Shown here in pieces: positions 25,061 to 34,859 of a stretch of DNA of 64,000 bases. The translations under genes were made by a program, and so were the position numbers. Source of the stretch: Bacillus salacetis (GTDB lineage: Bacteria > Bacillota > Bacilli > Bacillales > Bacillaceae_B). Location of the stretch: contig NZ_QXIR01000005.1 of the NCBI RefSeq assembly GCF_003581585.1, positions 109,967 to 173,966 of the forward strand, written 5' to 3'. Within the stretch, counting starts at the first letter, position 1; every line of letters begins with the position of its first letter. Under the pieces are notes generated by a model. That model worked only from the letters and a program-made list of their open reading frames with translations, was not told the DNA's origin and searched no databases.

Positions 25061-27097
25061 TTGTCAGCAAGAGATTTATCTGTATTATTCAGCGTCATCC
25101 TTATAGTAGCCATGCTAATCATTCCTTTTCCGCCTTGGCTGTTAAGTGTACTGATCATCATAAATATTTCCTTGGCTCTTCTAGTGCTTCTTACATCCAT
25201 GAATATGAATGAACCGCTTCAATTTGCGATTTTCCCATCCTTGCTCTTGTTATTGACTTTATTCAGGCTTGGCCTGAATGTATCAACTACACGTTCCATC
25301 CTGAGCAACGGTGAAGCAGGAGATGTGGTGGAAACATTCGGGACCTTCGTGGTTGGCGGAAATGTCCTGGTAGGTCTGGTCGTTTTTATTATTTTAATCA
25401 TTATTCAATTTATTGTTATAACAAAGGGTTCAGAGCGTGTTTCCGAAGTTGCTGCAAGATTTACCCTTGATGCGATGCCGGGTAAACAAATGAGCATTGA
25501 TGCAGATCTTAATGCAGGCATCATCTCTGAACATGAAGCCAGGGACCGCAGAGAAAAAGTAAGCCGTGAAGCCGATTTTTACGGGGCAATGGATGGTGCA
25601 TCAAAGTTTGTTAAAGGAGATGCGATTGCCGGAATCATAATAGTATTGATGAACTTAATATTCGGCATCATCATCGGAATGACCCAGCAGGGACTTCCGA
25701 TCGGGGAAGCAGCGACAAGGTACTCATTATTGACAGTCGGTGATGGGATTGTCAGCCAGATACCTGCGTTGCTGATTTCGACAGCGACAGGTATTGTCGT
25801 AACCAGAGCGGCATCCGATGGAAATCTCGGAAAGGACATCATAGATCAGCTGCTTGCCTTTCCGCCAATGTTATATGTGGCGGGGGGAACTATCTTCCTT
25901 CTCGGGTTATTTACGCCAATAAATGATATCCTGACGATCCCAGTAGCGGCAGCTCTCGGTGTCGGGGGCTTCATGCTCTCGCGGGCTCCTCAAGAAGATG
26001 AGGAAGACCTTATTGAAATGGAAGAAGAGAGAGAGCAGGATGAAATGAAAAGCCCAGAAAGCGTTGTTAATCTGCTGAATGTGGATCCAATAGAATTTGA
26101 GTTTGGTTACGGCCTGATACCTTTGGCTGATGCCAATCAAGGCGGAGACCTTCTGGACAGGGTAGTCATGATCCGCAGACAGCTTGCGATTGAACTTGGG
26201 TTAGTCATCCCTGTTGTGCGGATCAGGGATAATATTCAGTTGCAGCCAAACGAATACAGGTTGAAGATCAAAGGCAATGAAATGGCAAGGGGTGAATTGC
26301 TGCTTGATCATTATCTGGCCATGAGCCCGGGAGTGGAAGATGAGTCTATTGAAGGAATCGATACGATTGAACCATCATTTGGACTGCCGGCAAAATGGAT
26401 AGGCGAAGACATGAAGGAACAAGCGGAAATCTTCGGTTACACCGTGGTTGACCCTCCTTCTGTCGTTTCCACGCACATCACGGAGGTAATCAAGAACAAT
26501 GCCCATGAACTGCTCGGAAGGCAGGAAACAAAACAGCTTATTGATCACCTTCAGGAAACGTATCCAATCCTGGTCGAAGAGGTGACACCCAATCCATTGT
26601 CAGTCGGTGAAGTACAAAAAGTCCTTGCTAAGCTTCTGCGTGAGAATGTTTCTATCCGGAATCTGCCGATCATATTTGAAACGCTGGCTGATTATGGAAA
26701 GATGAGTACTGACACTGATTTACTTGCTGAATATGTCCGTCAATCTCTGGCAAGACAGATTACTTCTCAATATGTAGATCAGGGAGGCACCCTGAAGGTC
26801 ATCACCTTATCCGGAAGGGTGGAAAAATTGATTGCCGACTCTGTGCAGCAGACTGATCATGGAAATTATTTATCCATGGATCCAAATGATTCCCAACGGA
26901 TCCTTGAAGCTCTTGCTTCACAGATTGAGCAGCTTTCCCTTATGGAAGAGTCACCTGTGATTCTGTGTTCCCCTGCTGTCAGAATGTACCTGCGTCAATT
27001 GATTGATCGGTATTTTCCTCAAGTGCCGGCTCTTTCATATAACGAATTAGAAGCAAATGTCGAAGTTCAAAGTTTAGGGTTGGTGAATATAGAATGA
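25061..27097 (+). CDS. flhA: flagellar export protein FlhA
   Basis: A 678-residue export-gate ring protein. The N-terminal half has about eight transmembrane helices and the FHIPEP-type loop (GLNVSTTRSILS; RFTLDAMPGKQMSIDADLNAG); the C-terminal half is the cytoplasmic chaperone/substrate-docking domain. TTG 25061 is preferred over ATG 25043 and 25055: AGGGGG lies 7 bases upstream and the product then starts MSARDLSVLFSVILIV like other Bacillus FlhA proteins. It overlaps flhF by 4 bases. Confidence 0.96.
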   Translation: MSARDLSVLFSVILIVAMLIIPFPPWLLSVLIIINISLALLVLLTSMNMNEPLQFAIFPSLLLLLTLFRLGLNVSTTRSILSNGEAGDVVETFGTFVVGGNVLVGLVVFIILIIIQFIVITKGSERVSEVAARFTLDAMPGKQMSIDADLNAGIISEHEARDRREKVSREADFYGAMDGASKFVKGDAIAGIIIVLMNLIFGIIIGMTQQGLPIGEAATRYSLLTVGDGIVSQIPALLISTATGIVVTRAASDGNLGKDIIDQLLAFPPMLYVAGGTIFLLGLFTPINDILTIPVAAALGVGGFMLSRAPQEDEEDLIEMEEEREQDEMKSPESVVNLLNVDPIEFEFGYGLIPLADANQGGDLLDRVVMIRRQLAIELGLVIPVVRIRDNIQLQPNEYRLKIKGNEMARGELLLDHYLAMSPGVEDESIEGIDTIEPSFGLPAKWIGEDMKEQAEIFGYTVVDPPSVVSTHITEVIKNNAHELLGRQETKQLIDHLQETYPILVEEVTPNPLSVGEVQKVLAKLLRENVSIRNLPIIFETLADYGKMSTDTDLLAEYVRQSLARQITSQYVDQGGTLKVITLSGRVEKLIADSVQQTDHGNYLSMDPNDSQRILEALASQIEQLSLMEESPVILCSPAVRMYLRQLIDRYFPQVPALSYNELEANVEVQSLGLVNIE

Positions 27098-28245
27098 AGG
27101 TAAAAAAATATACAGCGCCTACGATGCCTGAAGCCATGAAGAAAATTCGAGCTGAACTGGGCGAGGGTGCAGTCATACTGAATTCAAAGATGATCTATAC
27201 AGGTGGATTTCTCGGTTTATTCAAAAAGAAAAACATCGAAGTGATTGCTGCTATCGATCCAAACCCAAAACAAAACCCCAGGGAGAAACGGGAGACACCA
27301 TATCAGCCTAAGGTTCAGGAGCAGGCGGACCCCCCAGTTATGAAGAAACAGGCTGATTCAGCGGAAGGGAAGAATACACTGCAATTCAGAAAAGAGATCG
27401 CTGAACTAAGGTCCATCGTTCAACAGATGAAAACGAATAACGGATATGAATATTATCCAGAGAGTGTCCGGAAACTCCTATTGAAACTGAAGGATCAGGA
27501 ATTGGCTGATAAATATATCAATGAGGCAGCTGATCACCTGATGAATATCAGTGAAATCAACGGCACCTTCTCTTCTGAGGAGCTGAAGGCTGAAGTATCG
27601 GTTTATCTAAAAAAAGAACTTGGTGCGTTTGCTTTTGGAGGAATCAGTTATAAGAAGAAGTATGTGAATGTAATTGGTCCTACTGGAGTCGGAAAGACTA
27701 CCACACTGGCGAAAATTGCCTCGGAAGCGGTTTTGGAAAAACGGAAAAAGATTGCATTCATCACTACTGACACATACAGAATTGCTGCTATTGAACAATT
27801 GAAAACATATGCCCAGCTCTTGAATGTACCTTTGGAGGTGGTTTATAAACTGGCTGATTTTCAAAAGGCTATTGAAAAGTTCAATGATTACGATGTCGTT
27901 TTCATTGATACAGCCGGAAGGAACTTCAGGGATGCAAAGTATGTGGAAGATCTCAAAAAAATGATCGACTTCAAAAATGATATGGAAACCTTCCTAGTAT
28001 TATCAGTGACAGCCAAGGAAAAGGATTTAAATGAGATAATAAGTAACTTCTCGACACTTCCAATAGAAAAATTCATCTTTTCCAAAGCAGATGAAACATC
28101 AAGTTATGGAACAATGTATAACATTTTGAGGAATGAGGGCAAAGGGGCCGCTTATATTACAGCGGGACAGAGCGTGCCAGAGGATATATCCGAGGCATCC
28201 CCTGAAGGCATTGTCGACTTAGTGATGGAAGGTATTGAAAAATGA
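27094..28245 (+). CDS. flhF: SRP-type GTPase FlhF, flagellar placement factor
   Basis: A 383-residue SIMIBI GTPase that governs where flagella form. A basic N-terminal B domain (KKYTAPTMPEAMKKIRAELGEGAVILNSK) is followed by the N and G domains. P-loop GPTGVGKT is at residues 195-202; DTYRIAAIEQL and FIDTAGRN are the G2/G3 region. The adjacent flhG encodes its activator. It starts inside the flhA stop (ATGA). Confidence 0.96.
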   Translation: MKVKKYTAPTMPEAMKKIRAELGEGAVILNSKMIYTGGFLGLFKKKNIEVIAAIDPNPKQNPREKRETPYQPKVQEQADPPVMKKQADSAEGKNTLQFRKEIAELRSIVQQMKTNNGYEYYPESVRKLLLKLKDQELADKYINEAADHLMNISEINGTFSSEELKAEVSVYLKKELGAFAFGGISYKKKYVNVIGPTGVGKTTTLAKIASEAVLEKRKKIAFITTDTYRIAAIEQLKTYAQLLNVPLEVVYKLADFQKAIEKFNDYDVVFIDTAGRNFRDAKYVEDLKKMIDFKNDMETFLVLSVTAKEKDLNEIISNFSTLPIEKFIFSKADETSSYGTMYNILRNEGKGAAYITAGQSVPEDISEASPEGIVDLVMEGIEK

Positions 28246-29114
28246 CAGATCAAGCGCAGGGCCTGCGAAAGAAAATTCTTGAAGTGCAGTCCAGGAATGC
28301 CAAGACAATTGCTGTGGTCAGCGGAAAGGGAGGCGTAGGCAAATCGAATTTTGCCGTGAATTTCTCCCTGGCTTTGCAGCAAAAGGGAAAAAAAGTCCTA
28401 TTGTTTGATATGGATATCGGGATGGGGAATATTCACATCATCCTGGGCAGACAGCCTGACAGGACGATTGCCGACTTTATGAACCATCGTGATACAGGGA
28501 TAGACGATATTATCTTCAGGGATGGTGAAGGAACATCCTATATTAGTGCCGGAAATGGACTTCAGAACATTGTAGAATGGGCCGATACTGATATAGAGAG
28601 GTTCCTAAATGCCCTCTCAGAGCTTGTCCATTCCTTTGACTATATTGTTTTTGATATGGGGGCGGGTGCAGCCCGCCATACGTTGGAAATCCTGATGTCG
28701 GTAGATGATATTTTCGTTGTGACAACACCTGAACCGACAGCAGTGACAGATGCTTATTCAATGATGAAATACATCTACATGAGAGACGAGTGTAAGGAGT
28801 TTTATCTGATTTGCAATAGAGCTGAAAATGAAAGAGAGGGTCTTGAAACACTAAGCCGCTTGAAGCAGGCGATGGGTAAATTCCTGAATAAAGAGGTTTA
28901 CCTTTTCGGAGTTCTCCCTGAAGATTCTTCAGTCAGGAAAGCGGTGACCCTCCAAGTACCATTACTGCTTTCTTTCCCGGACTCGGCCATTGCATCGTCC
29001 TTGCAGCGCTTACTCAAACAGTACCTGTCGGGAATTACAACATTCACCCCGGCAGAGAAAAAAGGATTCGTTTCAAATTTGAAGAAGATCTTGTTCAGGA
29101 GGAATGGCAGATGA
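28242..29114 (+). CDS. flhG: MinD-like ATPase FlhG (YlxH)
   Basis: A 290-residue ParA/MinD-family ATPase with the deviant Walker A GKGGVGKS at residues 28-35 (signature lysine Lys29). The N-terminal peptide TDQAQGLRKKIL contains the DQAxxLR motif that stimulates FlhF GTPase. It has no need for a separate MinE-like partner and ends in a basic amphipathic helix (GFVSNLKKILFRRNGR) likely to bind membrane. It overlaps flhF and cheB by 4 bases each. Confidence 0.95.
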   Translation: MTDQAQGLRKKILEVQSRNAKTIAVVSGKGGVGKSNFAVNFSLALQQKGKKVLLFDMDIGMGNIHIILGRQPDRTIADFMNHRDTGIDDIIFRDGEGTSYISAGNGLQNIVEWADTDIERFLNALSELVHSFDYIVFDMGAGAARHTLEILMSVDDIFVVTTPEPTAVTDAYSMMKYIYMRDECKEFYLICNRAENEREGLETLSRLKQAMGKFLNKEVYLFGVLPEDSSVRKAVTLQVPLLLSFPDSAIASSLQRLLKQYLSGITTFTPAEKKGFVSNLKKILFRRNGR

Positions 29115-30202
29115 AACGAAAAAAAGTCCTGGTGGTTGACGATTCTGCTTTCATGAGAAAGCTCATTAGCGACTTCCTCTCAAGTTCACCTCTTTTAGAA
29201 GTGGTGGGTACAGCCAGGAACGGAAGGGATGCCCTGGATAAAATCGAGATGTATCTCCCCGATGTACTGACCCTGGATGTGGAAATGCCGGAAATGAATG
29301 GAATAGAAGCTCTAAAGGCCATTATGGAATTGAATCCCCTTCCGGTAGTCATGCTTTCTTCCACAACAAAAGAAGGAGCTGAAAACACCATAACTGCGAT
29401 GAATATGGGTGCTGTGGATTTCGTCCCTAAGCCATCAGGAGCCATTTCATTGGACTTGCATAAAGTCAAAGAAGATTTGATTGCCAAGGTGCTGAATGCC
29501 AGCGAGGTGCCGGTTAGACATCTTAAGAAAGCAGAAAGGCCATTCCAGGGAATCACCCGTCCGGCTGCAAGCAGCCAGCAAAGCGGCAGGAACCAAATGG
29601 CTGCATGGAACAGTCATTCCGAGAAAATCATTTGCATTGGAACCTCCACAGGAGGGCCAAGAGCTCTGCAGCAGGTTGTGACCGCCATTCCAGAGAATGT
29701 TCAGGCTCCGATCCTGATTGTACAGCATATGCCTCCAGGCTTTACAAAGTCGCTTGCTAACCGCCTTGACTCACTTTCCCGTATTTCAGTAAAGGAAGCA
29801 GAAAATGGGGAACTCCTCAAAAAGGGTACAGCTTATATTGCACCAGGCGGATTCCATCTGAAAGTCAAGGAAAAGAGCTCGGGTCTCATTGCTGTTCTGG
29901 ATGTGGATGAACCTCCGCGGAGCGGTCATCGGCCGGCGGTGGACGTTATGTTCGAATCAATCAGTAATATCAGCAGTTATGATAAAATCGCCGTCATCAT
30001 GACAGGAATGGGGACGGATGGTTCTAAAGGTTTGTTGGAATTAAAGGAAAAAGGCAATGTCAAAGCAATTGCCGAAGCAGAAGAATCCTGCATCGTCTAC
30101 GGTATGCCGAAAGCTGCCATATCTACTAATCTGGTAGATGATATCCAATCAGTAGAAAATATTGCAGGATGTATAATGAAGTATTTGCCAAGAGAGGTGT
30201 GA
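29111..30202 (+). CDS. cheB: chemotaxis protein-glutamate methylesterase CheB
   Basis: A 363-residue two-domain protein. The receiver has phosphosite Asp56 (VLTLDVEMPEMNG) and acidic pair Asp10-Asp11. The C-terminal methylesterase has the catalytic motif CIGTSTGGPRAL (Ser), IVQHMPPGFT (His) and MTGMGTDGS (Asp). It removes methyl groups from, or deamidates, receptor glutamates during adaptation. A linker containing TRPAASSQQSGRNQ joins the domains. No cheR is present in the window. Confidence 0.97.
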   Translation: MKRKKVLVVDDSAFMRKLISDFLSSSPLLEVVGTARNGRDALDKIEMYLPDVLTLDVEMPEMNGIEALKAIMELNPLPVVMLSSTTKEGAENTITAMNMGAVDFVPKPSGAISLDLHKVKEDLIAKVLNASEVPVRHLKKAERPFQGITRPAASSQQSGRNQMAAWNSHSEKIICIGTSTGGPRALQQVVTAIPENVQAPILIVQHMPPGFTKSLANRLDSLSRISVKEAENGELLKKGTAYIAPGGFHLKVKEKSSGLIAVLDVDEPPRSGHRPAVDVMFESISNISSYDKIAVIMTGMGTDGSKGLLELKEKGNVKAIAEAEESCIVYGMPKAAISTNLVDDIQSVENIAGCIMKYLPREV

Positions 30203-30207
30203 AACCC

Positions 30208-32283
30208 ATGGAAATGAATCAGTATTTAGAAGTTTTTATTGAGGAAAGTAAGGAACATCTGCAAACCTGTAACGTTCAATTGCTTGAACTTGAGAAAAAT
30301 CCTGAGAATCTGTCAATCGTTAACGAAATTTTTAGATCCGCCCATACGCTGAAGGGCATGGCTGCCACAATGGGCTACGAAGACCTCGCCAGTTTGACGC
30401 ATCAGATGGAGAATGTACTGGATGCAATCAGAAACAGCAAGTTACAGGTTTCGTCACTCATCCTGGATGTTGTATTTATGGCAGTGGACGATTTGGAGGC
30501 AATGGTCATGTCCATTGCCGAAGGCGGTGACGGTAAACGTGATGTAACGGAGATTGTCCGTAAGCTTTCACTTATAGAAAAAGGTGAGTCTCCAGAAAGC
30601 CTCAATGCCCATGATGAAGCTGCTGCAGCTGTATCGGCCCCGGCCGATTCCCAAACGCGGACAGCCGAGTATGATCAGTTTGAACAAACAGTCATTGAGC
30701 AATCAAAAGAGCAAGGTTTTCAATGTTTTGAAGTATCGGTCTCTTTAAGGGATGACTGCCTTTTAAAAGCTGCAAGGGTATTTATGGTCTTTGAAGTTCT
30801 CGAAAAGTGCGGTGAAGTAATTAAATCCGTGCCGGCAGTGGATGTTTTAGAAGAAGAGGATTTTGATCAGGACTTCCTTGTCAGCATCGTTACGAAAGAA
30901 ACCCAGGAAGATATCAAGAAAAAGGTCATGAAAGTTTCTGAGGTACATAAGGTAAAGATTGGTCTTGTAGATCTGGGCAAAGCTGGAGAAAAACCTTCTC
31001 AAGATCTTGAACTGACAGGGTCAGCGGCGAATGGTTCACTTGAACAACAGCAGAAAGTACAGGAAAAGCCTTCCGTAAATCAGGCAGCCAGGAAAGAAGA
31101 TAAGAAAGAGGCTCCTCCTTCCAAACAAGCAGGCGCAGGGAATAAGACAATCAGGGTGAATATTGAACGACTGGATATTTTGATGAATCTGTTTGAAGAG
31201 CTCGTTATAGACAGGGGGAGGCTGGAGCAAATTTCAAAGGACCTTGACCACCCTGAATTAAATGAAACTGTCGAAAGAATGTCCAGAATATCAGGAGACT
31301 TGCAGAATATTATCCTGAATATGCGGATGGTCCCTGTAGAAACAGTGTTCAATAGATTTCCACGAATGATCAGGCAGCTGGCAAGAGATTTGAATAAAAA
31401 AATTGAATTGGACATCATCGGTGCCGAGACAGAGCTAGACAGGACAGTCATTGATGAAATCGGCGATCCGCTTGTTCATTTACTAAGAAATGCCATTGAC
31501 CATGGCATTGAAACCCCGGAACACCGCAGCCAGAATGGTAAACCTGAAGAAGGTACGGTCACACTGAAAGCGTATCACAGCGGAAACCACGTCTTTATTG
31601 AGATTTCAGATGACGGCGGCGGAATCAGCAGGGAAAAAGTGCTGCAAAAAGCAATTTCAAAAGGGGTCGTCTCTGAAGAAACGGCTTCAGCATTATCCGA
31701 CCGCCAAGTGTATGAGCTGATACTGGCATCTGGTTTCTCCACAGCAGAAACTATCTCTGATATCTCTGGAAGGGGTGTAGGTCTGGATGTCGTAAAAGCA
31801 ACAATAGAATCCCTTGGAGGCTCTATAACGATCGATTCTGTTTTAGGAGAAGGAAGCACATTCTCCATACAGCTTCCGCTTACATTATCTATCATCTCGG
31901 TTATGCTGGTTGAAGTGAATCTGGAAAAGTATGCAATCCCGTTATCATCCATAATAGAGACAGCAATCATTAAAAAAGAAGATATCATGAACGCACATAA
32001 CCAAAAAGTGATTGATTTCAGAGGGAAAGTTGTTCCATTGCTATTCCTGGAAGATGTATTTGAAGTTCCTAAACAAGAAGAGGATGAATTCTATTCTGTT
32101 GTCATTGTCCGAAAAGGGGACAGAATGGCTGGCCTTGTAGTGGATTCATTCATCGGCCAGCAGGAAGTGGTCCTGAAATCACTTGGAAATTATCTCACAG
32201 ATGTATTTGCAATTTCCGGAGCAACAATCCTGGGTGACGGTCAGGTTGCTTTGATTATCGATTGCAATGCATTGATTAAATGA
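30208..32283 (+). CDS. cheA: chemotaxis histidine kinase CheA
   Basis: A 691-residue kinase with the five classical domains: P1 with phosphorylated His46 (RSAHTLKGMAATMGY), P2 CheY/CheB-binding, P3 dimerisation (IRVNIERLDILMNLFEELVIDRGRL), P4 catalytic domain with N box HLLRNAIDHGIE, G1 DDGGG and GRGVGLDVV, and P5 CheW-like (SVMLVEVNLEKYAIPLSSI). The frame opens upstream at 30169, but ATG 30208, shortly after an AGAGAGGTGTG Shine-Dalgarno and 5 bases past cheB, gives MEMNQYLEVFIEESKEHL as in B. subtilis. Confidence 0.97.
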   Translation: MEMNQYLEVFIEESKEHLQTCNVQLLELEKNPENLSIVNEIFRSAHTLKGMAATMGYEDLASLTHQMENVLDAIRNSKLQVSSLILDVVFMAVDDLEAMVMSIAEGGDGKRDVTEIVRKLSLIEKGESPESLNAHDEAAAAVSAPADSQTRTAEYDQFEQTVIEQSKEQGFQCFEVSVSLRDDCLLKAARVFMVFEVLEKCGEVIKSVPAVDVLEEEDFDQDFLVSIVTKETQEDIKKKVMKVSEVHKVKIGLVDLGKAGEKPSQDLELTGSAANGSLEQQQKVQEKPSVNQAARKEDKKEAPPSKQAGAGNKTIRVNIERLDILMNLFEELVIDRGRLEQISKDLDHPELNETVERMSRISGDLQNIILNMRMVPVETVFNRFPRMIRQLARDLNKKIELDIIGAETELDRTVIDEIGDPLVHLLRNAIDHGIETPEHRSQNGKPEEGTVTLKAYHSGNHVFIEISDDGGGISREKVLQKAISKGVVSEETASALSDRQVYELILASGFSTAETISDISGRGVGLDVVKATIESLGGSITIDSVLGEGSTFSIQLPLTLSIISVMLVEVNLEKYAIPLSSIIETAIIKKEDIMNAHNQKVIDFRGKVVPLLFLEDVFEVPKQEEDEFYSVVIVRKGDRMAGLVVDSFIGQQEVVLKSLGNYLTDVFAISGATILGDGQVALIIDCNALIK

Positions 32284-32297
32284 CAGGAGGCCGAGAC

Positions 32298-32738
32298 ATG
32301 ATGGAAAATACAGCAGCTGCTTCAGAATTAAAAGTGATTGTGTTTCAATTAATGGAAAAAGAGTATGCAATTCCTGTGAGCCAGGTGCGTTCCATTGAAA
32401 AAGTCGAATATATAACCCGTGTTCCCAAAGCTGCACCTTATGTAAAAGGGGTAATCAACCTCCGGGGAGTAGTGACACCTGTGATTGATTTAAGGAGCAG
32501 ATTCTCACTTCCCAAAGAGGAACATACAGAGGATACAAGAATCATCATTGCCGGTATCAATGATATGGAAGTCGGCCTGGTCGTGGATGCAGCAAATGAT
32601 GTCCTTGACATTCATTCAGATGGAATTGAATCGCAGCCTGAAGTTGTAGGAAGCGTCGAGGCTGGATATATCAGCGGGGTTGCAAAAATTGAAAAGAGAC
32701 TGCTTGTTCTTCTGAACTTGGAAGAAGTCCTGAACTAA
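32298..32738 (+). CDS. cheW: chemotaxis coupling protein CheW
   Basis: About 146 residues. CheW links receptors to CheA. It shows KVIVFQLMEKEYAIPVSQVRSIEKV, TRVPKAAPYVKGVINLRGVVTPVIDLRSRF and the C-terminal GVAKIEKRLLVLLNLEEVL. An ATG at 32280 overlaps the cheA stop in frame, but AGGAGG at 32285-32290 selects ATG 32298. It is followed by an 81-base gap containing a strong hairpin, unusually wide for this operon. Confidence 0.95.
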   Translation: MMENTAAASELKVIVFQLMEKEYAIPVSQVRSIEKVEYITRVPKAAPYVKGVINLRGVVTPVIDLRSRFSLPKEEHTEDTRIIIAGINDMEVGLVVDAANDVLDIHSDGIESQPEVVGSVEAGYISGVAKIEKRLLVLLNLEEVLN

Positions 32739-32755
32739 AGTGTTACCGGACCAGG

Positions 32756-32782
32756 GGGAAGGGCGGCTTACCCGCCTTTCCC
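32756..32782 (+). terminator. strong intra-operon hairpin between cheW and cheC
   Basis: GGGAAGGGCGG (32756-32766), a 5-base loop and CCGCCTTTCCC (32772-32782) form an 11-bp stem with one G-U pair. The 3' flank GGTATTCTTC has only a weak T-richness. It could be an attenuating terminator or a processing/stability element that lowers or decouples expression of cheC-cheD-sigD-swrB. Confidence 0.55.
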
Positions 32783-32819
32783 GGTATTCTTCAAAACTAT
32801 AAATCGGGGTATATAATTT

Positions 32820-33455
32820 ATGAGATTCGACCAAAAGGTTTCCAGCCTTCATCTGGATATACTGAAAGAAATCGGGAATATTGGTGCAGGGCATGCTGCG
32901 ACAGCCCTGTCCACTCTGCTTAATAAAAAAATCGATATGAAAGTTCCTCAAGTAAGGGTGGTATCCTTTGATGAGATGATGGAGATGGCGGGAGGGCCGG
33001 ATAATGTGGTTGTCAGTGTTTTCCTCCGTATTGAAGGCGATGCTCCAGGAAGCATGTTCTTCGTTCTCCCTCTATCACAAGGTTCCCGTTTCATTCACCA
33101 GATGACTGGGGAGACAGGGTTTTCATTTGAAAGGCCTCCTTATTCTGAACTTGGATTATCAGCAATGCAGGAACTTGGAAACATTCTTTCAGGCTCTTAC
33201 CTTTCTTCTTTAAGTGACTTCACCAATTTAAACCTTTATCCTTCAGTCCCTGCCCTGACAGTGGATATGGCAGGAGCCATAATAAGTTTCGGGCTTTTGG
33301 AGCTCTCTCAAATCAGCGATCATGCGATTGTCATAGACACAGCCCTTAAAGAAGATGATATGGCAGAATCAGAAAGTGTAAAGGGACATTTCTTCCTGCT
33401 TCCCGACCCTGAATCCTTTGAAATCATTTTTAAATCACTGGGAGTAGTGTCGTGA
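32820..33455 (+). CDS. cheC: CheY-P phosphatase CheC
   Basis: A 211-residue phosphatase of the CheC/FliY/CheX family. Both active sites are intact: Asp13-x3-Glu17-x2-Asn20 and Ser114-x3-Glu118-x2-Asn121. CheC also binds CheD, forming part of the third adaptation system of Bacillus. The ATG lies about 11 bases after a rather weak ATCGGGG Shine-Dalgarno. It overlaps cheD by 4 bases. Confidence 0.95.
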   Translation: MRFDQKVSSLHLDILKEIGNIGAGHAATALSTLLNKKIDMKVPQVRVVSFDEMMEMAGGPDNVVVSVFLRIEGDAPGSMFFVLPLSQGSRFIHQMTGETGFSFERPPYSELGLSAMQELGNILSGSYLSSLSDFTNLNLYPSVPALTVDMAGAIISFGLLELSQISDHAIVIDTALKEDDMAESESVKGHFFLLPDPESFEIIFKSLGVVS

Positions 33456-33949
33456 ACCTGTTACAAGAAGTTATCAAAGTAGGCATTGCGGATATGAAAA
33501 TCATTGAAGGCTCGCGAACAATCCGTACGTCAGGGCTTGGTTCTTGTGTAGGGGTAGTCATTTTTGATGAGGCTGTCAGGCTGGCGGGGATGGTCCATGT
33601 CATGCTGCCTGAATCCAGCATCGCCAAAGGTAATGACTTTAAAGCGGCTAAATTTGCAGATACGGGGGTACGGGAGTTAGTAAGACTTTTGATTCTTCAA
33701 GGGGGAAGGATGAACCGTTTCAAAGCAAAGATTGCCGGCGGGGCTCAGATGTTCCAGTTTACTTCAGGGAATGAATTAACAAGGATCGGTCCGAGAAATA
33801 CCGAGGCGGTCAAACAAGCATTGTCAGGTTTGAAGATCCCTTTACTGGCTGAAGATACCGGCGGGAGCAATGGCAGGACGATTGAATTCAACCTGGATAC
33901 CTTCCTGCTGAATGTCAGGACCGTAAATATGGGGATCAAGGATATATAA
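33452..33949 (+). CDS. cheD: chemoreceptor glutamine deamidase CheD
   Basis: A 165-residue enzyme that deamidates receptor glutamines and stimulates CheA signalling; CheC binds and inhibits it. The catalytic Cys32 (TSGLGSCVGVV) and His49 (GMVHVMLPES) are present. It starts with GTG within the cheC end and finishes 94 bases before sigD. That gap is A+T-rich and includes the palindrome ATGATATCAT, so an internal promoter for sigD is possible but no strong one is visible. Confidence 0.95.
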   Translation: MNLLQEVIKVGIADMKIIEGSRTIRTSGLGSCVGVVIFDEAVRLAGMVHVMLPESSIAKGNDFKAAKFADTGVRELVRLLILQGGRMNRFKAKIAGGAQMFQFTSGNELTRIGPRNTEAVKQALSGLKIPLLAEDTGGSNGRTIEFNLDTFLLNVRTVNMGIKDI

Positions 33950-34043
33950 AGATATTTGATGAAATTTCTTACAGTCAAAATGATATCATAATTAATTACA
34001 CCTTAATTAAACAGCCAATCAATAAAATGGGAGGAGGAGTACT

Positions 34044-34799
34044 ATGTCTCAGCCCTCTGCAGCAGATGAGCAAAAATACTGGGATCTCTGGAAGAAGTCC
34101 AAAGACCCATATGCTGGAGATATGCTAGTCAAAAAATATTTGCCGCTTGTTTCTTATCACGTCCAAAGAATCTCAGTGGGACTGCCGAAGAATGTTTCCC
34201 GGGAAGACTTGAAAAGCCTGGGCTTGATGGGCCTTTTGGATGCACTTGAAAAATTCGACCCTTCAAGGGATTTGAAGTTCGATACCTACGCATCTTTCAG
34301 AGTAAGGGGTTCCATCATTGATGGTCTCAGAAAAGAAGATTGGCTGCCGCGTTCAACAAGGGAAAGAGCCAAGAGGATTGAAGCGAAGATAGAATCAATG
34401 GAACAGCAGATGCTCCGTCATGTCACACCTGAAGAAATCGCTGGTGAAATGCAGATGCAGGAAGGTGAAGTATACCAGACAATGAATGAATACTTCCTGG
34501 CCAATGTCCTCTCAATAGATGAACAGGTTTCGGATGATGACAGCGATGGAAACCATTCTTTTTCTATAAGAGATGACCAGACCATCATGCCTGAAGTTCA
34601 GCTGCTCAAAAACGAAAACATAGCGGAATTGACAGAAACGATCCGTTCTTTATCGGAAAAGGAACAGATGGTACTAAGCTTGTTCTATTATGAAGAGCTG
34701 ACTTTGACAGAAATCGGGGAAGTCATGAGTTTGTCGACATCCCGCATCTCGCAAATTCATTCAAAAGCAATCTTCAAACTTCGCACTTTATTATCATAA
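34044..34799 (+). CDS. sigD: flagellar/motility RNA polymerase sigma factor SigD
   Basis: A 251-residue sigma-28 (FliA-type) factor. Region 2 (VKKYLPLVSYHVQRISVGLPKNVSREDLKSLGLMGLLDALEKFDPSRDLKFDTYASFRVRGSIIDGLR area), region 3 and region 4 (LSEKEQMVLSLFYYEELTLTEIGEVMSLSTSRISQIHSKA) are complete. It drives flagellin, autolysin and chemoreceptor genes; the anti-sigma FlgM is not in this window. GGGAGGAGG precedes the ATG. Its distal place in a ~27-kb operon makes its level sensitive to operon read-through, as shown for B. subtilis. Confidence 0.97.
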   Translation: MSQPSAADEQKYWDLWKKSKDPYAGDMLVKKYLPLVSYHVQRISVGLPKNVSREDLKSLGLMGLLDALEKFDPSRDLKFDTYASFRVRGSIIDGLRKEDWLPRSTRERAKRIEAKIESMEQQMLRHVTPEEIAGEMQMQEGEVYQTMNEYFLANVLSIDEQVSDDDSDGNHSFSIRDDQTIMPEVQLLKNENIAELTETIRSLSEKEQMVLSLFYYEELTLTEIGEVMSLSTSRISQIHSKAIFKLRTLLS

Positions 34800-34859
34800 T
34801 GAACCTGCGGCGGCGGAATCGGGCAACAATACTTTGAAAAAAGGAATCTTGGTGAGCAG

